A stretch of 41,843 nt of DNA from Gammaproteobacteria bacterium (GTDB taxonomy: Bacteria > Pseudomonadota > Gammaproteobacteria > SZUA-140): assembly GCA_026981935.1 (NCBI GenBank), contig JALSIC010000098.1, positions 1 to 41,843 of the forward strand, in the 5' to 3' direction. The translations under genes and the position numbers were made by a program. The notes under the pieces are model-generated. The model had not been told where the DNA came from, searched no databases, and saw nothing but the letters and a program-made list of their open reading frames with translations. Shown here piece by piece: positions 16,907-24,469 of this stretch (within the stretch, counting starts at the first letter, position 1; every line of letters starts with the position of its first letter).

Positions 16907-17330
16907 CGCCGCCGGGCGCCAGGCTTTCCAGCGCCTTGCGGAAACGCTCCACGTGGGCGTGTTCCGCCTTGGCCAGCATTTCGAACCAGTCGGCGATCTC
17001 GTCGAAGCCCTCCTCGCGGGCAATGGCCGCCAGGCGGGGATACATGTCTTCCACCTCGCCCTCCTCGCCGGCAATGGCCGCCCTCAGATTGTCCACGGTA
17101 CTGCCCATGGGCCGCCCCGTGGCGGGATCGCCGCAATGTTCCAGAAATTCCAGGTGCCCCAGGGCATGCCCGGCCTCGCCCTCGGCGGTGGAACGGAAGA
17201 CCGCGGCGATATCGCTGTAACCTTCCACGTCGGCCTTGGCCGCGAAATAGAGATAACGGCGTTGCGCCTGGCATTCCCGGGCAAAGGCCTCCTTGAGGCA
17301 CTGCTCGGTCTTGCTGCCTTTCAGCTCCAT
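16899..17330 (-). CDS. Rubrerythrin-type ferritin-like diiron protein without rubredoxin domain
   Basis: The 143-residue protein is a four-helix ferritin-like domain with paired metal-ligand motifs: REC in FARECQAQRRYLYFA, EGEAGH (helix 2), GEEGEVEDMYP (helix 3) and KAEHAHVERF (helix 4). Rubrerythrins reduce hydrogen peroxide at a diiron site. The usual C-terminal rubredoxin domain with two CxxC pairs is absent; the protein ends in a short Gly-rich tail, so electrons must come from another protein. A strong ribosome site (GGGAGGGCAGG) precedes the ATG. It is convergent with hemF, whose substrate and product chemistry also involves oxygen, but no functional link is proved. Confidence 0.88.
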   Translation of the reverse strand: MELKGSKTEQCLKEAFARECQAQRRYLYFAAKADVEGYSDIAAVFRSTAEGEAGHALGHLEFLEHCGDPATGRPMGSTVDNLRAAIAGEEGEVEDMYPRLAAIAREEGFDEIADWFEMLAKAEHAHVERFRKALESLAPGGGA

Positions 17331-17459
17331 CCTGCCCTCCCTTTGAGTCGATGGTCCGTCACGCCTGAACCCGCGGATTCAGGCCATACATTCTATGCAA
17401 AATGCCTTCCCGCTCTCACGGTCCCCTTTCCCGTCCGGCCTGCTTTCCTTCGTCGCATT

Positions 17460-18293
17460 TCATTCGTCGCCGGGACGGCAGGCGCCGGCACAGGGCAGGC
17501 TGCACCAGACGGGGGAACGGTCCAGGCGCAGGGCCGTGAGGGCGCCCCCCCACACGCAGCCGCTGTCCAGGCACCAGACGCCCCCTTCGCGATGCCGCCC
17601 CAGGGTGGACCAATGACCACAGACCACGGCAAGACCGGCGCTGGCACGCCCCGGCACCCGGAACCAGGGCAGGGCACCCGGCGGCGCCTTCTCCGGCGGT
17701 CCCTTCTCATCCAGCAGCAAGGTACCGTCAGGGGTACAGAAACGCAGCCGGGTAAAGGCATTGACGATAAAGCGCAACCGGTCCCAGCCGGTCAGCGCCT
17801 CCGACCAGCGGGCCGGCCCGTCACCATAGAGGTGGGCGAGAAAAGACCGGTATTCCGGCGAGGCCAGCACCGTTTCCACTTCCCGGGCGCGATCCCGGGC
17901 CTGCTCCAGATCCCACTGGGGCGGCAGACCGGCATGGAGCAGGGTGAAACCCGTCTCGGCATCATGGTGCAGCAGGGGACGGCGGCGCAGCCAGTCCAGC
18001 AGCCCCTCGCGGTCCGGGGCATGGAGCACCGCCGCCAGGGTATCCCCGGGCCGCGGACGGCACGCGCCCGCGGCCGTGGCGAGCAGGTGCAGGTCGTGAT
18101 TGCCCAGCACGCTCACGGCACCCTCGCCCAGGGCGCGCACGAATCGCAGTACCGCCAGGGAATCCGGCCCCCGGTTGACGAGATCCCCCACGAACCACAG
18201 GCGGTCGCGGTCCGGCACATAGCGGACCCTGCGCAGGAGCGCCCGCAGTTCCGCATAGCAGCCCTGGACATCGCCGATCACGAACACCGCCAT
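17460..18293 (-). CDS. apaH: Symmetrical bis(5'-nucleosyl)-tetraphosphatase
   Basis: ApaH splits diadenosine tetraphosphate to two ADP and also acts as an RNA decapping enzyme in E. coli. The 277-residue product has the metallophosphatase motifs VIGDVQGCYAELRALL (GDxQG), WFVGDLVNRGPDSL (GDxxxRG) and VLGNHDLHLL (GNHD), then HHDAETGFTLLHAGLPPQWD and VCGHWSTLG. I chose the ATG at 18293, with GAGGA eight bases upstream inside the end of dtd; a TTG at 18308 overlaps the dtd stop. It forms an operon with pip and dtd. It lies apart from rsmA/ksgA, with which it often travels in E. coli relatives. Confidence 0.95.
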   Translation of the reverse strand: MAVFVIGDVQGCYAELRALLRRVRYVPDRDRLWFVGDLVNRGPDSLAVLRFVRALGEGAVSVLGNHDLHLLATAAGACRPRPGDTLAAVLHAPDREGLLDWLRRRPLLHHDAETGFTLLHAGLPPQWDLEQARDRAREVETVLASPEYRSFLAHLYGDGPARWSEALTGWDRLRFIVNAFTRLRFCTPDGTLLLDEKGPPEKAPPGALPWFRVPGRASAGLAVVCGHWSTLGRHREGGVWCLDSGCVWGGALTALRLDRSPVWCSLPCAGACRPGDE

Positions 18294-18304
18294 GGTCTTT
18301 GTCC

Positions 18305-18763
18305 TCAAGCAGCGCCAGAATCGGGCGCCACGCGCAGCTCGAAGGTCACCGGCCCGTCATTGACCAGGGCCACGGCCATGTGGGCGCCGAAGACCCCCGT
18401 CTGCACATCGCCGATCCGCTCCCGCGCATGCGCCACCACCGCCTCGAAGAGACGCCGGCCGGTCTCGGGGGGTGCCGCCGGCGTGAAGCTCGGCCGGCTG
18501 CCCTTGCGCGTGTCCGCCGCCAGGGTGAACTGGGAGACCAGCAGCAGAGCGCCGCCGCTGTCCTCCAGGCTGCGGTTCATGCGACCGGCCGGGTCGGGAA
18601 AGATGCGATAGCCCACGATGCGCTCCACCATGCGCCGGCACTGGGCAGGACCGTCACCCCGCTCCACGGCGAGAAACACCAGCAGGCCGGGGCCGATACG
18701 GGCCACGGTCTGACCGGCCACGCTCACGGAGGCCTCGCTGACCCGCTGCAGCAGCGCGATCAT
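18305..18763 (-). CDS. dtd: D-aminoacyl-tRNA deacylase
   Basis: Dtd frees D-amino acids (and glycine from tRNA-Ala) from mischarged tRNAs. The 152-residue protein begins MIALLQRVSEASVSV and has the family motifs LLLVSQFTLAADT, SRPSFTPAAPP and the Gly-cisPro end NDGPVTFEL. The start at 18763 overlaps the pip stop as ATGA, so a longer upstream frame is rejected. Length fits the usual 145-150. It is translated between pip and apaH in one operon. One difference from the usual motif is GSRPSF in place of GRRPSF. Confidence 0.96.
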   Translation of the reverse strand: MIALLQRVSEASVSVAGQTVARIGPGLLVFLAVERGDGPAQCRRMVERIVGYRIFPDPAGRMNRSLEDSGGALLLVSQFTLAADTRKGSRPSFTPAAPPETGRRLFEAVVAHARERIGDVQTGVFGAHMAVALVNDGPVTFELRVAPDSGAA

Positions 18764-19713
18764 GGGCGCAGACGGCAGGCCATCTCCCGCGCCGCCTCGA
18801 TGAGGGCGCTGCGTATCCCCGGCTCCAGGGCGGAATGACCGGCATCGGGGACGATCACGAAGCGGGCGGCCGGCCAGGCCTTGTGCAGCAGATAGGCGTT
18901 CTCCACCGGGCAGACCACGTCGTAGCGGCCATGCACGATGTAGCCGGGAATGTCCGCCAGGCGATGGGCATCGCGCAGGATCTGGTCCGGCTCCAGGAAG
19001 GCATTGTTGACGAAATAGTGATTTTCGATGCGCGCCAGGCTGAGTGCGGTGAAGGGATCGGTGAAATGGGAAAGCACCTTCTCGTTGGGCAGGAGCGTCG
19101 CGGCCTGGGCCTCCCAGCGTGACCAGGCCTTGGCCGCCGCCATGCGCCCCACCTCGTCGCTGCCCGTGAGACGGCGGTGATAGGCCTGCACCAGATCGTC
19201 CCGTTCCGCCTCGGGTATGAGGCCCACATACTGGGCCCAGTAATCGGGAAAGATGCGGCTCGCGCCTTCCTGGTAGAACCACTGGATCTCACAGGGACGG
19301 CAGAGAAAGATGCCACGCAGGATCAGGCCCAATACCCGATCGGGGTGCGTCTCGGCATAGACCAGGCTCAGGGTGGAGCCCCAGGAGCCGCCGAACAAGA
19401 GCCAGGCATCGATCCCCAGGTGCTCGCGGATCGCTTCCATGTCGCTCACCAGGGCCTGGGTGGTGTTGCCCGTCAGCTCGGCGTGGGGACTTGAACGGCC
19501 GCAGCCGCGCTGGTCGAAGAGGATGATGCGGTAAACCTCGGGGTCGAAAAAGCGCCGCTGATAGGGCTCGCACCCCGCCCCCGGGCCACCGTGCACCACC
19601 AGCACCGGCAAGCCCCCGGGATTGCCGCATTCCTCCACATGGAGCACATGGGGTGGCTCCACGGCGAGACTGTGCTGCACATAAGGCCTGATGTCCGGAT
19701 AGAAATCCGTCAT
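18760..19713 (-). CDS. pip: Proline iminopeptidase (alpha/beta hydrolase)
   Basis: This 317-residue cytoplasmic enzyme releases N-terminal proline from peptides. The family's alpha/beta-hydrolase motifs are all seen: the oxyanion loop VVHGGPGAGC, the arm FFDPEVYRIILFDQRGCGRS, the nucleophile elbow GGSWGSTLSLVYAETHP (catalytic Ser), GRYDVVCPVENAY with the acid Asp, and DAGHSALEPGI with the catalytic His. The length equals that of the family. It is the first gene of an operon with dtd and apaH. The upstream gap of 142 bases to the VIT1-like gene carries one arm of an inverted repeat (19831-19840). Confidence 0.93.
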   Translation of the reverse strand: MTDFYPDIRPYVQHSLAVEPPHVLHVEECGNPGGLPVLVVHGGPGAGCEPYQRRFFDPEVYRIILFDQRGCGRSSPHAELTGNTTQALVSDMEAIREHLGIDAWLLFGGSWGSTLSLVYAETHPDRVLGLILRGIFLCRPCEIQWFYQEGASRIFPDYWAQYVGLIPEAERDDLVQAYHRRLTGSDEVGRMAAAKAWSRWEAQAATLLPNEKVLSHFTDPFTALSLARIENHYFVNNAFLEPDQILRDAHRLADIPGYIVHGRYDVVCPVENAYLLHKAWPAARFVIVPDAGHSALEPGIRSALIEAAREMACRLRP

Positions 19714-19830
19714 GGCGTCACCTTCGCTGCCAAAACCGGAACCCTAGCATCCGCGCGGGATGGAGGTAAAGGTGGCGATGAACGACGCGTAACGGGTGAT
19801 GGTGATGGTGGAATGGAGATACACATCACT

Positions 19831-21002
19831 TGTCACGCATCATGCATTCCCCCTGTCAGAGCAGGCTCACCCCCAGCAGGGTGCCAACGAGCCAGGTGAG
19901 CAGACCGGCACTGCCGCCGATGAGTACCATGCGCAGGCCGCCGCGCACCGCACCCCGGCCGGTGAACAGGCTGAGGAGGGCGCCCACGGCGAAGAGGCTG
20001 AACACCGTGATGAGTATGGTATAGAAAAGGGGCTGCGCCGCGCCGCCGTAGAGGAAGGGCAACAAGGGCAGCAAGGCCCCCAGGGCAAAGGAGATGAAAG
20101 AAGCCGCGGCCGCTCCCAGGGGCGAGCCCAGGTCATCGGGATTGAGTCCCAGTTCCTCGCGCGCCAGGGTATCCAGGGCGTGCTCCGGATCCCTGAGCAT
20201 GTCGGCGGCGATGCGCCGGGCCTGCTCCATGTCCACGCCGCGGGCGTTGTAGATCAGGGCCAGTTCCTCGGCCTCCTCCTCGGGGTATTGTTCCAGTTCC
20301 TCGCGTTCGAGCTGGATCTGATATTCGTAGAGTTCCCGCTGGGAGCGCACCGAGACATATTCGCCTGCCGCCATGGAGGCGGCCCCGGCGATGAGCCCCG
20401 CCACGCCGCTCATGAGAACGATCTCGGCATTGGATGTCGCCCCCGCCACGCCCAGCACCAGGCTGGCATTGGACACCAGGCCGTCGTTGACGCCGAAGAC
20501 GGCGGCGCGCAGATTGCCGCCGCCTCCGAGGCTGCTGTGGCGGTAACCCACTTCCTCCACGCTGGTGGGCATGGGATGGCCGGCGGCGAGATGGCCGCCC
20601 GCGCTGTAGACGGACAGGCCGCGCACTTTCATGGCCGCGAGAACGGGGCGGATGGCCCGGGGACCCAGCACCCTGATGAGCCAGGCCACGATGCGGATGC
20701 GCGGTGTCAGCTCCAGGCTCTCGGGGACGGCGGTACCCGACGCTTCCAGCTGGCGCGCCCAGATCGCGGCCTGGGCCTCGGCGGCCTCGGCCAGCGCCCG
20801 GAACAGGCGGGCCTTGTTCTCGTCACGTTCCCGTGTTGCCACGAGACGATAGAGGTAGGCGGCCTGCTTCTCCTCGCGCCAGTTCTCCAGGGGCGGAAGG
20901 GCCGACGGCGATGGTTCAGGCATGACGGAGAAAAGCAAGTTGCATGGCAGTTTTACCTGACCTGGCGGGTGCCGAGTGATGAATCATGCGTCATGCGTGA
21001 CA
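19831..21002. repeat. Inverted 10-bp repeat flanking the VIT1-like gene
   Basis: TGTCACGCAT at 19831-19840 has its exact inverse, ATGCGTGACA, at 20993-21002. The arms extend with imperfect matches (CATGCATTC against GAATCATGCG). They sit on either side of the ferritin-like/VIT1 gene. No transposase is present between them, so they may be dispersed repeats, or the ends of a past insertion. Confidence 0.5.
19856..20923 (-). CDS. Ferritin-like/VIT1 (CCC1) family membrane protein
   Basis: This 355-residue protein fuses two parts. Residues about 10-75 are a ferritin-like helical segment with Glu and charged residues (REEKQAAYLYRLVA, EAAEAQAAIWARQLE). The rest is a CCC1/VIT1 region with GVNDGLVSNASLVLGVAGA, AGAASMAAGEYVSVRSQRELYEYQ, a charged cytoplasmic helical domain, and hydrophobic helices to the C-terminus (FALGALLPLLPFLYG, GLLTWLVGTLLG). 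VIT1-type proteins move iron or manganese across membranes; in this fusion the N-terminal part is often thought to sense or bind iron. I chose ATG 20923 over an upstream TTG. The position near a rubrerythrin suggests iron or oxidative-stress roles, by inference only. Confidence 0.85.
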   Translation of the reverse strand: MPEPSPSALPPLENWREEKQAAYLYRLVATRERDENKARLFRALAEAAEAQAAIWARQLEASGTAVPESLELTPRIRIVAWLIRVLGPRAIRPVLAAMKVRGLSVYSAGGHLAAGHPMPTSVEEVGYRHSSLGGGGNLRAAVFGVNDGLVSNASLVLGVAGATSNAEIVLMSGVAGLIAGAASMAAGEYVSVRSQRELYEYQIQLEREELEQYPEEEAEELALIYNARGVDMEQARRIAADMLRDPEHALDTLAREELGLNPDDLGSPLGAAAASFISFALGALLPLLPFLYGGAAQPLFYTILITVFSLFAVGALLSLFTGRGAVRGGLRMVLIGGSAGLLTWLVGTLLGVSLL

Positions 21003-21072
21003 GCAAGCCATGTTTTCTCGCCATCACGCTTCCTGCATTTCGGAAGGCCCGTACAATCCATGCGCGATGCCC

Positions 21073-23628
21073 TCATTTCCCTTCCTTCGCCTTCTCTTCC
21101 ATGATCCGGTCCATGATCTTGAGTCCGCTGAAGGCATCCTTGGCATAGTGGACCTTGTCCGGATCGGTATAGGCCCGACGGCAGTCTTCCTCCACATAGC
21201 GCCGGGTCAGCGCCGCGCCACCCAGCAGCACGGGGATATCGAGGCCGGCGCGCTTCATCTCCTCCAGATTGTCCTTCATGATCACCGTGGACTTGACCAG
21301 CAGTCCCGACATGCCCACGGCATCGGCGGCATGCTGACGCGCCGCCTCCATGATGTTGGCGATGGGCTGCTTGATGCCCAGGTTGACGACCTTGTAACCA
21401 TTGTTGGTGAGAATGATGTCCACCAGGTTCTTGCCGATGTCATGGACATCGCCCTTCACCGTGGCCAGCACGAGGATGCCCTTCTCCTGGCCCTCCACCT
21501 TTTCCATGTGGGGTTCCAGCCAGGCCACGGCGGCCTTCATGGTCTCCGCCGACTGCAGTACGAAAGGCAGTTGCATTTCCCCCGAACCGAACAGCTCGCC
21601 CACCACCCGCATGCCGTCCAGCAGCAGCTCGTTGATGATCTGCAGGGGCGTGTATTTCTCCATGGCGCGTTCGAGATCCGCCTCCAGGCCCTGCTTGTCG
21701 CCATCGATGATGCGCTGCTTGAGGGCTTCCTCGATGGTGGCCGGCTTGCGCTGCACCGCCGTGGATTCACTGACGTTCTTGAAGAGATCGACGAAACGCA
21801 GCAGGGGGTCCTGGCCGTCGCGACGGCGATTGAAGATCAGGTCCTCCGCCGCCTCGCGCTGTTCCTCCGGGATCTTGTGCAGGGGCATGATCTTGGAGAC
21901 ATGGATGATGGCGGCGGTCATACCCCGCTGCTGGGCATGATGGAGAAACACGGAGTTCAGCACGTGACGCGCGGCGGGCTTGAGGCCGAAGGAGATGTTG
22001 GACAGGCCCAGCAGGATCTGGCACTCGGGCAGTTCCCGGGCGATGCGCTCGATGGCCTCCAGGGTATTGACGCCGTGATCGCGGTCCTCCTCCACCCCGG
22101 TGCAGATGGTGAAGGTGAGGGGATCGAACATGAGATCCGACGGCGGCAGGCCATGGCGCTCCACGGCGAACTCGTAGAGGCGATGGGCGATGGCCAGCTT
22201 GCGATCCACCTCCTTGGCCATGCCCTCTTCGTCGATGGTCAGCGCCACCACCGCCGCCCCGTATTTCTTCGCATAGGCGAGAATGGTGGCGGCCTTTTCC
22301 TCGCCGTCCTCGAAATTGATGGAATTGATGATGCTCTTGCCTCCCAGCAGTTTCAGGGCGGTCTCGATCACGGGCGTCTCGGTGGAATCGATGACCAGGG
22401 GCACGGTGATCTGGCCGCGATAGCGGGAGACGAGTTCGTACATGTCCTGCGCCTCGGGGCGGCCCACGTAGGCCACGCAGACGTCCAGGGCATGAGAGCC
22501 CTCCTTGACCTGCTCCCGGCCGATACCCACCAGGGCGTCCCAGTCTTCCTCGGCGAGCAGTTCGCGAAAGCGCTTGGAGCCGTTGGCGTTGGAACGCTCG
22601 CCGATGGCGAAGACGGCGTTCTCCTGGCGCAGGGGCACCGAGGTATAGAGGGAACTCACCGCAGGGGTGAGGGTCACCTGCCTGGGTCGGGGAGCGGGAT
22701 CGGGACGCGCATCCAGCATGGCGCGCAGGACGGCGATGTGCTCGGGCGTGGTGCCGCAGCACCCGCCGATGAGATTGACGCCGTCCTCCTCGACGAAGCG
22801 CTGCTGCCACTCGGCCAGCTCCTGGGGCGTCAGGGGATATTCGGTACGGCCCTCCACCAGCATGGGCAGACCCGCGTTGGGCATCACCGAGATGAGGCCC
22901 GGCCAGTTCTCGCCCAGGTATTGCACATGCTCCGCCATTTCGGTGGGGCCCGTGGCGCAGTTGAGCCCGATGCCGTCCACTTCCAGGGCCGCCAGGCTGG
23001 TCACGGCACAGGCGATGTCGGAACCCACCAGCATGCTGCCGGTGGTCTCGATGGTGACCTGGGTCAGAATGGGCACATCCTCCCGTCCCAGTTCGCGGCG
23101 GGCGATCCTGCAGCCGTTGACCGCGGCCTTCAGGGTCAGGAGGTCCTGGTGCGTCTCGAGGAGGAAGGCATCCACGCCGCCCTCCAGCAGGCCACGGGCC
23201 TGCTCGGCATAGGAGGCTTCCAGGGTATCGTAGTCGATGTGTCCCAGGCTGCACAGCTTGGTGCCGGGGCCTATGGATCCCAGCACGTATCGGGGCCAGT
23301 CGGCACGGGCGAAACCGTCCGCCACCTCGCGGGCCAGCGTTGCCGCCAGGCGGTTGAGTTCCAGGGCCTGTGCCTCAAGGCCGAACTCCGCCAGCACCAC
23401 CCGGTTGGCGCCGAAGGTATTGGTCTCCACGCAGTCGGCACCGGCCTCGAAATAGGTCTGATGCACACGGCGCACGAAATCGGGCCGCGTCCGGCACAGG
23501 ATCTCGGAACAGTTCTCCAGGCCGAGAAAGTCCTTTTCCAGATCCCAGTCCTCGGCCTGGATCAGGGTGCCGGTGCCGCCGTCGCAGAGCAGCACGCGCC
23601 GGCGCAGTCGTTGGATGAATTTTTCCAT
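21073..23628 (-). CDS. metH: Cobalamin-dependent methionine synthase lacking the reactivation domain
   Basis: MetH transfers a methyl group from methyltetrahydrofolate to homocysteine through cobalamin. The 851-residue product has three of four modules. The homocysteine domain (about 1-320) has GTGTLIQ, the Zn-ligand Cys in GLNCATGP (about 223), and GGCCGT (about 290). The pterin domain (about 340-600) has GERSNANGSKRF and PLVIDSTE. The cobalamin cap and binding domain (about 640-850) has VKGDVHDIGKNLV with His729. The sequence then ends; the S-adenosylmethionine-binding reactivation domain that follows in E. coli MetH (about 330 residues) is absent. No such domain is seen nearby. No cobalamin or S-adenosylhomocysteine riboswitch is obvious in the 222-base upstream gap. 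Confidence 0.93.
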   Translation of the reverse strand: MEKFIQRLRRRVLLCDGGTGTLIQAEDWDLEKDFLGLENCSEILCRTRPDFVRRVHQTYFEAGADCVETNTFGANRVVLAEFGLEAQALELNRLAATLAREVADGFARADWPRYVLGSIGPGTKLCSLGHIDYDTLEASYAEQARGLLEGGVDAFLLETHQDLLTLKAAVNGCRIARRELGREDVPILTQVTIETTGSMLVGSDIACAVTSLAALEVDGIGLNCATGPTEMAEHVQYLGENWPGLISVMPNAGLPMLVEGRTEYPLTPQELAEWQQRFVEEDGVNLIGGCCGTTPEHIAVLRAMLDARPDPAPRPRQVTLTPAVSSLYTSVPLRQENAVFAIGERSNANGSKRFRELLAEEDWDALVGIGREQVKEGSHALDVCVAYVGRPEAQDMYELVSRYRGQITVPLVIDSTETPVIETALKLLGGKSIINSINFEDGEEKAATILAYAKKYGAAVVALTIDEEGMAKEVDRKLAIAHRLYEFAVERHGLPPSDLMFDPLTFTICTGVEEDRDHGVNTLEAIERIARELPECQILLGLSNISFGLKPAARHVLNSVFLHHAQQRGMTAAIIHVSKIMPLHKIPEEQREAAEDLIFNRRRDGQDPLLRFVDLFKNVSESTAVQRKPATIEEALKQRIIDGDKQGLEADLERAMEKYTPLQIINELLLDGMRVVGELFGSGEMQLPFVLQSAETMKAAVAWLEPHMEKVEGQEKGILVLATVKGDVHDIGKNLVDIILTNNGYKVVNLGIKQPIANIMEAARQHAADAVGMSGLLVKSTVIMKDNLEEMKRAGLDIPVLLGGAALTRRYVEEDCRRAYTDPDKVHYAKDAFSGLKIMDRIMEEKAKEGK

Positions 23629-23724
23629 AGGCCTCGCAGGGTTGTGCCGTCGAAGGGCACTCAGACGATATCATCGGCGGAAAGAACCGGTCACTGTAAC
23701 GTCTGCGGCGCCTGACGGCAAGCG

Positions 23725-23766
23725 CGCGTCAAACAGAGTGCATCAGGCAGAGTGCGTCAGGCAGAG
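23725..23766. repeat. 14-bp tandem repeat, three copies, upstream of metH
   Basis: CGCGTCAAACAGAG, TGCATCAGGCAGAG and TGCGTCAGGCAGAG follow each other at 23725-23738, 23739-23752 and 23753-23766. They lie about 100 bases upstream of the metH start on its coding side. They could be regulatory or one of the window's slippage duplications. Confidence 0.85.
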
Positions 23767-23850
23767 ACCCTTCGGTGCGTGAGTTCGACAGGAATGGTCA
23801 TGTCGCCGCAAGGGCGATGAGGGATGTGTCATGAAAAGAACCGCGCGCGC

Positions 23851-24447
23851 TCATCCATCATCGACGGCCGGCGCCTTCAAGGCCACCAGCATGGCCTCGT
23901 TGCGAAATCCCCGGCCCACGTCACCCAGGCGGCCTTCCTCGCGATAGGCCACGATGCGCAGTCCGGCGAAGAGGGACAACAGCTCGTTGGGCGCCAGGCG
24001 AAAGCCGGGGTTGGACGGACCGCTGTCGTCCACCGCTTCCCGGGTGAAGGTCTGATAGAACAGCAGCCCGCCGGGACGCAATGCCTTCACCAGACAGGGA
24101 CAGAGGGCGCGTTCCAGGAAATGCGTCACCACGATGACATCGTAACTCGCCGGCGGGGGGGGATAGGCCACCACGTCGCGGGCCGCGGTACGCAAGGCCA
24201 GGCCTTGTGCCCGGGCCATGGCGGCGAGACGCTCCGCGGCTACTGGCGAGATGTCCCAGGCTTCTGTCACCAGGCCCTGGCGGGCCAGCAGCAGGGCGTT
24301 GCCTCCCAGGCCGCAGGCGAGCTCCAGCGCCTTTCCCGCAGCCGGCAGAAGATGCAGGTTGTCACGCAGCACGGCCGCCGGTCGTGGCGGGGCCTCGTCC
24401 CGTCCGAGATAGATACGATCCCACTTCGCACGTGTTTCCTGACTCAT
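23851..24447 (-). CDS. Class I SAM-dependent methyltransferase
   Basis: The 198-residue protein has a seven-strand Rossmann methyltransferase fold of the TehB-like group. The SAM-binding glycine motif is ALELACGLGGNALLLA (about 40-55), with the acidic residue in EAWDISPVA (about 64) and YDVIVVTHFLERAL (motif IV region). LRPGGLLFYQTF follows as the usual post-motif strand. The substrate cannot be told from sequence. It begins 22 bases after trkH, so it may be co-transcribed with the trk genes. A run of eight C on its coding strand gives PPPP near residue 97. Confidence 0.82.
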   Translation of the reverse strand: MSQETRAKWDRIYLGRDEAPPRPAAVLRDNLHLLPAAGKALELACGLGGNALLLARQGLVTEAWDISPVAAERLAAMARAQGLALRTAARDVVAYPPPPASYDVIVVTHFLERALCPCLVKALRPGGLLFYQTFTREAVDDSGPSNPGFRLAPNELLSLFAGLRIVAYREEGRLGDVGRGFRNEAMLVALKAPAVDDG

Positions 24448-24469
24448 GGTCTGTCTCTTCCTGTCTCCC

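Noticed and set aside
18764-19282. N-terminal extension of the dtd frame to 19282
   Set aside because: The upstream part is antisense-like residue mix within pip; Dtd begins at MIALLQRV, with an ATGA overlap to pip.
21010-23715. 901-codon open frame on the plus strand opposite metH
   Set aside because: It is the shadow of metH in GC-rich DNA; its translation has no domain motif, while the minus strand gives a full set of MetH motifs.
23629-23850. SAH or cobalamin riboswitch upstream of metH
   Set aside because: I looked for the conserved SAH-riboswitch core and the B12 box on the minus strand and found neither; only a 14-bp tandem repeat stands out.
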